This document shows, piece after piece, positions 60,121 to 64,000 of a stretch of DNA of 64,000 nucleotides. This DNA comes from Fen-1364 sp049515135. GTDB taxonomy: Bacteria; Spirochaetota; Spirochaetia; SZUA-6; Fen-1364. The first letter of the stretch is position 1. Each line of letters starts with the position of its first letter. Position numbers and translations under genes: made by a program. Location: positions 142,049 to 206,048 of the forward strand of contig JBEKUJ010000007.1 of the NCBI GenBank assembly GCA_049515135.1. The letters run 5' to 3'. Under the pieces are notes generated by a model. It did no database searches and was not told the DNA's origin. It saw only the letters and a list, made by a program, of their open reading frames with translations.

Positions 60121-60149
60121 GACGCGGAGGCGTTCACAGCCCCCGCGTC
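60121..60149. terminator. Hairpin between convergent ApnO-like and GntR genes
   Basis: GACGCGG (60121-60127) and CCGCGTC (60143-60149) pair perfectly around a 15-base loop. There is only ATTCT after it, so termination would be weak, but its position between two convergent stops fits a shared terminator. Confidence 0.45.
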
Positions 60150-60183
60150 ATTCTGGGGCCGGTACCGTGGACTTGCAATCATC

Positions 60184-60918
60184 TTAGAGGGACAGGCTCT
60201 CCCAGACTTTCAAGGACTGGAGGATGGCGTCTTTCGTTTTTTCCTGATCCCGTTCCTTGATCCCTTCGAGGACGGCTTTGTGAACTCTCGTGGAAATATC
60301 GCCGGCTTGGGGCATCAAGTGGGTCTTCTCGATTGAAACACTGAACAATTCGAGCGTGAAGCCATAGATCTTCTCGAGGAGGCTGTTTTTCGTCGAGCGG
60401 CCCATGACCTTGTGGAACGCCAGATCAAGCTGGGTTATGGCGTTTGTATCCTGGTCTCCCATTTTGATCAGCTCTTCCATCCGGGCGTTCAGCGATTCCA
60501 TTTCCCGGATGTCGTCTGGCTGGGCGTTCTTCAGAATGGAGTCGACCATGCCGAGCTCCATCATGTAGCGCAGCTCGCGTAGCTCCTTTTGCTCGGTTTT
60601 GCTCAAGAGCAGCTGAAACAACAACTGATCGACCGCCGTCTTGGCCGATGATACAGAAATATAAGTGCCATCGCCGCGCTTGATTTCCAGGATTCCCAGG
60701 GCTACCAAGGCCTTCACTGCCTCGCGGATCGGGCCGCGACTCGTCCCAAAGACCCTGGATAGCTCTGTCTCATTGGGAAGCTTGTCGCCGGATTTCAGCT
60801 GGCCGTTCTTGACCATTTCCCTGATCTTGTGGATTACCGTGTCCACCGCAGAGGTTTTTTGAATCTCTGGCGCGGACTCAATGACCACAGGCGCCTTTTT
60901 TTCCTTAATTTCCATCAT
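60184..60918 (-). CDS. GntR-family regulator, FadR subfamily; probable repressor of the apionate-type cluster
   Basis: 244 residues. After a 25-residue tail the winged helix reads KIREMVKNGQLKSGDKLPNETELSRVFGTSRGPIREAVKAL, the GntR hallmark. The FCD domain follows (RELRYMMELGMVDSIL, QLDLAFHKVMGRSTKN, and a late RVHKAVLEGI), giving Asp/His ligands for a metal that binds an acid inducer. Its promoter (-35 TTGACG 60989-60984, -10 TACAAT 60966-60961, 17 apart) overlaps an ACGT-N3-ACGT site, and two similar sites flank the divergent promoters at 51.8 kb. Confidence 0.88.
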   Translation of the reverse strand: MMEIKEKKAPVVIESAPEIQKTSAVDTVIHKIREMVKNGQLKSGDKLPNETELSRVFGTSRGPIREAVKALVALGILEIKRGDGTYISVSSAKTAVDQLLFQLLLSKTEQKELRELRYMMELGMVDSILKNAQPDDIREMESLNARMEELIKMGDQDTNAITQLDLAFHKVMGRSTKNSLLEKIYGFTLELFSVSIEKTHLMPQAGDISTRVHKAVLEGIKERDQEKTKDAILQSLKVWESLSL

Positions 60919-60960
60919 AATAACCCGGCTTCGCTCGAGAGTGAAGTTGCAGCATTACCA

Positions 60961-60993
60961 ATTGTACAGGAATTATTATCGTACGTCAAACGT
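60961..60993 (-). promoter_or_regulatory. Autoregulated promoter and operator of the GntR gene
   Basis: On the minus strand TTGACG (60989-60984) and TACAAT (60966-60961) are 17 bases apart. ACGTTTGACGT (60993-60983; plus strand ACGTCAAACGT) covers the -35 element and has the GT-N3-AC core. It matches the sites at 51768 and 51881, so the repressor probably controls itself as well. Confidence 0.7.
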
Positions 60994-60999
60994 CATATG

Positions 61000-61300
61000 A
61001 GGGCTAGAATCGGGCAACTGAGAGAAAGCTATTCCTTGATCGAACCTGCTACGAGACCGGCGAAGAAAAGCCACGGGAATCGATGCGATCACCGCGGTTG
61101 CCATCACTTCGTTCCATTGCTGGCTGAAATTGCTGGCTGAAATCTCCTATGAACTTGAACAGCCCGAGCGTGATTGGTTCCTTGCCTGGTTTTGTGATCA
61201 TGGTGAGCGCGCAGATTCCGGACCGCCAAGAATGATCTCCATTGTGGAGCCGTTTGATTCGTGCCGTGGGCACCATCGATGCGTAGAAGTATCTTTAAGT
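61000..61300 (-). pseudogene. C-terminal remnant of a MalG-type sugar ABC permease
   Basis: Minus-strand translation gives ALTMITKPGKEPITLGLFKF followed by IGDFSQQFQ, and in a neighbouring frame NEVMATAVIASIPVAF. Together these match the conserved end of MalG-family permeases (PxTLGLxxFxG, then WNxxMAAxVIASIPVxxxF). The frame shift between the two pieces and the missing N-terminal 200 residues show that it is dead. MalG-type permeases belong to a different ABC subclass from the Rbs-type ones nearby, so a second importer probably once stood here. Confidence 0.6.
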
Positions 61301-61433
61301 TAAGGGCGGTGCACTTGGTCTCCATTTTGTGGTTATCGAGGGAGGAGGGTGACGCATCAGACTTCCATGGAAGGAATGCTGGTTGAGCGAGCCCAGCCGG
61401 CCGCCGAATCGAAGCGAGAGGCGAGGCATAAGA

Positions 61434-63368
61434 TCAGTGCGCGCCGGCGGCTGCCGGCAGGCTCATGCGGAACGTCGAGCCAGTTTCTAGAACGCTGTGT
61501 ACGTCTATTTTGCCGCCGTATTCGGACACAGTGGCGTGACAAATAGCCAGGCTCAAGCCGATGCCTTTCAGCCGTGTCTGAGAGGATCCTGCACGAGCCC
61601 ATTCACCTTTTGTGGTAAAAAAAGGACTGAATATCCGAGAAAGGTCCTCGGTCGCAATTCCACACCCGGTGTCGCCGACCTCCAGGAAGACTGATTCGGA
61701 ATCGCTTCCCGTTCTGACGGTGAGATTTCGCACGGGAGCATCCACAAGCGCATCCAGCGCGTTCGTGAGCAGGCTCGAAACCACGAACCTAAGCCGGGCT
61801 TCGTCGGCCAGCACGGGAGCAGTCTCAGGCAGCTCGAGCTTTACCGAGACGTTTCCTTTCGCAATCCTCTCCTCAATATGCTGAAGAATCGAACGCACGA
61901 GATAGTCCAAGTGGACGCTATCCCCGCGGGTTGTTGAGGAGCCGGTAAGCACGAGGAGCCCATCGGTTATCTCGACAGCCCGCTGGATCGCTTTGTCAGC
62001 TTCCCTCACATAGGCGGCCAGGCGCCCTCGGAGATTGGGCTCCCGCAGGAGCAGATCGAGATAGCCCCTGATGACGGTATTGATGTTGTTGAACTGGTGG
62101 GCGATCCCTGCAGCAAGTGTGGCGAGGCTCTCCAGCTTCTGGGCTCTCAGAATTTGGGCCTGCATCGCTTTCTCCGCCGTAACGTCTCTGGCCACCGACG
62201 CCATTCCGATGACTCTTCCGTTCGCATCACGAATGCTGGAGAGCGTGAGCGATACGTTGATCAAAGCACCGTCTTTGCGTCTGCGAATCGTTTCGAAATG
62301 CTCAACGCGTTCCCCCCGGCTGAGACGCTCTCGGATGAAAGCAGCCTCGCCTTCAAGCGCGGGGGGAATCAAGAGCGATGTCGGCTGTCCCACGATCTCT
62401 TCGGCGGTGTACCCGTATATTCTCTCCGCTCCCTTGTTCCAGACCGTGATTTTTCGATCCCAGTCCAGTCCTACGATCGCGTCGTCGGAGGATTCAACAA
62501 GCGTGGCAAGTCGGAGGTTGCTTTCCTCGGCGCGTTTTCGTTCGGAAATGTCAACGTTGACCTCGGCGGCAAGCCACTCGCCATTCTCATCCTGGTAGGG
62601 GATGGTCATAACCTGGATCGGTCTGTTGCCTTCCCTGGGAAGAACCTCTTCCGTGATGACCGCGGTCTTCGTCCGGAACGCCCTGGGCAGGCCGCACCCA
62701 GGGCAAGAGTCTTTCGTGCCCGCGAAGTACTCATAACACTTCCTGCCCGTCGGGTCGCCGTACACCTTCTGCCATTCCGGGTCCACGTAGCGCAGGTTGT
62801 ACTCGACATCGATGATGTCCAGGCCTGTCTTCGTCGCCCCGAGGATGAACTCGATCCGTTTCGTAAGCCGACGCACCTGAGCGTCCGCGAGTTTGCGATC
62901 AGTGATGTCGATGACGTTTACCAGCATGTATGGGTACGCGTCAGTCTCGGCGGGGAGATAGGACTTAGTGATCAGGGAGAGCTTCTTGCCGCGAAGGCTC
63001 TGGGCGGTGGATTCGGTCTCGATCTCCCGACGTCCCTCAACGAGTGCGATGATCATCTCACGAAAGGATTCCACGGCCTGTTCGTCCAAGGCGATCTTCA
63101 GAGGACCGAGCAATTGCTCCTTTCGTTCAGCCTCGTAGAGACGAAGGGTAGCCTTGTTTACGTCGATCACCTGAATGGAGCGAACCGCCTCACGCACGAA
63201 TTCGGGGTGCTCGACCAGGTAGCTGCGTAGGTCCGTGATGCCTCGGGAGACTAGCCCATTCACCCTCGATCGTAAGCGTGAGATATCCTCTTCCCACAAT
63301 GAAACCGTGGAATGCTCAAATATACTCTGATATCTCCGTTCACCCTGGAGGGAATAACTATTGTCCAT
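61434..63368 (-). CDS. Multi-PAS sensor histidine kinase
   Basis: 644 residues, without membrane segments. An N-terminal PAS-like domain (RYQSIFEHSTVSLWEEDIS) and a second (residues about 170-280) carrying KCYEYFAGTKDSCPGCGLP, a CxxC-containing type, precede a third PAS (about 285-405, SSDDAIVGLDWDRKITVWNKGAERIYGYTAEEIVG). The HisKA box is LATLAAGIAHQFNN, where HQ replaces the common HD. ATPase motifs are LLTNALDALV, VGDTGCGI, FFTTK and LKGIGLSLA. I chose the ATG at 63368, with GAGGATGAAT upstream. Last gene of a three-gene operon with a receiver protein. Confidence 0.88.
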   Translation of the reverse strand: MDNSYSLQGERRYQSIFEHSTVSLWEEDISRLRSRVNGLVSRGITDLRSYLVEHPEFVREAVRSIQVIDVNKATLRLYEAERKEQLLGPLKIALDEQAVESFREMIIALVEGRREIETESTAQSLRGKKLSLITKSYLPAETDAYPYMLVNVIDITDRKLADAQVRRLTKRIEFILGATKTGLDIIDVEYNLRYVDPEWQKVYGDPTGRKCYEYFAGTKDSCPGCGLPRAFRTKTAVITEEVLPREGNRPIQVMTIPYQDENGEWLAAEVNVDISERKRAEESNLRLATLVESSDDAIVGLDWDRKITVWNKGAERIYGYTAEEIVGQPTSLLIPPALEGEAAFIRERLSRGERVEHFETIRRRKDGALINVSLTLSSIRDANGRVIGMASVARDVTAEKAMQAQILRAQKLESLATLAAGIAHQFNNINTVIRGYLDLLLREPNLRGRLAAYVREADKAIQRAVEITDGLLVLTGSSTTRGDSVHLDYLVRSILQHIEERIAKGNVSVKLELPETAPVLADEARLRFVVSSLLTNALDALVDAPVRNLTVRTGSDSESVFLEVGDTGCGIATEDLSRIFSPFFTTKGEWARAGSSQTRLKGIGLSLAICHATVSEYGGKIDVHSVLETGSTFRMSLPAAAGAH

Positions 63369-63422
63369 ATTCATCCTCGGTTGTTCCGATAGCGAACGAG
63401 CACCGCACCTCGTCAGCCTTTG

Positions 63423-63590
63423 CTATGCCGGTTCCGCGAGCGTCTCCAGCGACGTAGCCTCCTGCTCCTCGATATCACGCTCAATCCCGCCCGGCACTCC
63501 GATCGTGACGATGTCGCGGAGAAGTGCCTCTGAGCCTTGGATCAGGTTGTCCAGAATATGCTCTTCGTTCCCGGGCATGGCGGCACGCAT
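63423..63590 (-). CDS. 55-residue hypothetical protein between receiver and kinase genes
   Basis: Starts with ATG at 63590, one base after the receiver gene's stop, and ends at 63423, 54 bases before the kinase start. The protein is acidic and helical: PGNEEHILDNLIQGSEALLRD, then PGGIERDIEEQEATSLETLAEP. The position inside a two-component operon and its helical, charged character suggest an adaptor or small regulatory partner, but it has no clear phospho-accepting His. Missed by length cut-offs. Confidence 0.6.
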   Translation of the reverse strand: MRAAMPGNEEHILDNLIQGSEALLRDIVTIGVPGGIERDIEEQEATSLETLAEPA

Positions 63591-63591
63591 C

Positions 63592-63912
63592 CTATTTCAG
63601 GAAATCGAGGATCTTGGCAATTTCAAAAGGTTTCTTGAGCAGCCCGATGGCGCCCGCAGACATCGCCCTCTGCATGACCAGGATACGCGCCGCCGGCCTG
63701 TTCGCAATAATCGCTTCGGTGATTTCCGCCCCGTTGCGGACGGGCATGCGGACGTCGGTGAGGATAAGGTCATACTCGTTCTGTATCGCTTTCTCCGTGC
63801 CTTGGACGGGATCCGGAGTGGTTTGCACGGAATATCCCATATCCTCGAAAATGGTCTTGATGGCGTCCAGGATCAACGTCTCGTCATCGATTACTAGAAT
63901 GCTTTTGCCCAC
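63592..63912 (-). CDS. Single-domain response regulator with shortened alpha-4 region
   Basis: 106 residues: SILVIDDETLILDAI with the acidic pair, DLILTDVRMPVRNG with the phospho-acceptor Asp (D53), and GAIGLLKKPFEI with the conserved Lys. Between strand 4 and QRAMSAGA the usual Thr/Ser and about eight to ten residues are missing (ILVMQRAM), so the protein is shorter than typical CheY-like proteins (about 115-125). GTG start behind GGAGGAAAAGAGAA. No output domain. Probably acts with the kinase two genes downstream. Confidence 0.8.
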   Translation of the reverse strand: MGKSILVIDDETLILDAIKTIFEDMGYSVQTTPDPVQGTEKAIQNEYDLILTDVRMPVRNGAEITEAIIANRPAARILVMQRAMSAGAIGLLKKPFEIAKILDFLK

Positions 63913-64000
63913 TTCTCTTTTCCTCCATGGGGTGCAATCTATCCGCCTGTCTTCCCCAACGCATCAATCCCATAACGACTCGGCAGTTCCATTCAGATTT

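Overview
The window reads as a Gram-negative, metabolically versatile bacterium with moderately high GC, probably assembled from environmental DNA. Pointers are several periplasmic-binding-protein ABC importers, FCD-type GntR repressors, partner-switching regulators and many small stress-type membrane proteins. I cannot fix the phylum from sequence alone. A desulfobacterial or other deltaproteobacterial-like lineage is one possibility, a spirochaete-like one another. No rRNA, tRNA, CRISPR array, transposase or integrase was seen.

Layout. 0-3.8 kb: the end of a branched-chain amino-acid type ABC importer (livH tail, livM, livG, livF) followed by alanine racemase. 4-5.3 kb: a secreted six-blade NHL propeller protein and an ankyrin-repeat remnant. 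5.3-5.5 kb: a candidate orphan small RNA with its own promoter and terminator. 6-8.9 kb: DUF3237 protein, short-chain dehydrogenase, CPA2 antiporter. 9.3-21.9 kb: one long same-strand run of 13 genes. It joins two DJ-1/PfpI-like proteins, a TPP enzyme, SnoaL-like and VOC proteins, an AGE-fold protein and a glycogen debranching enzyme with a full partner-switching set (two STAS proteins, RsbW-like kinase, SpoIIE-type phosphatase). 22.8-33.6 kb: a FadR-type repressor with a palindromic operator heading an 11-gene operon of sugar-type ABC importer, two amidohydrolases, cupin, creatininase-family enzyme, zinc dehydrogenase and TIM-barrel isomerase; the substrate is unknown.

33.6-49.5 kb is an accessory region of small stress-type genes (DUF3185, DUF3096, lmo0937-like), two and a half copies of a Crp/Fnr-like regulator, an ABC-2 exporter, an RNase II homologue, and several broken genes. 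A palindrome close to GTGCGCTACCGCAC lies just upstream of several of the small genes and looks like a shared operator.

50-61 kb is a divergent catabolic cluster that I read as a D-apionate type pathway: lactonase (ApnL-like), oxidoisomerase (ApnO-like), decarboxylase (OiaC-like) and DhaL-type kinase subunit, with a sugar importer in which both ATPase domains and one permease domain are fused. Three ACGT-N3-AC(G/A)T sites sit on the three promoters of this cluster, and a FadR-type repressor is encoded at its end, which suggests a closed regulon. 61.4-64 kb: a PAS histidine kinase, a 55-residue protein and a short receiver protein in one operon.
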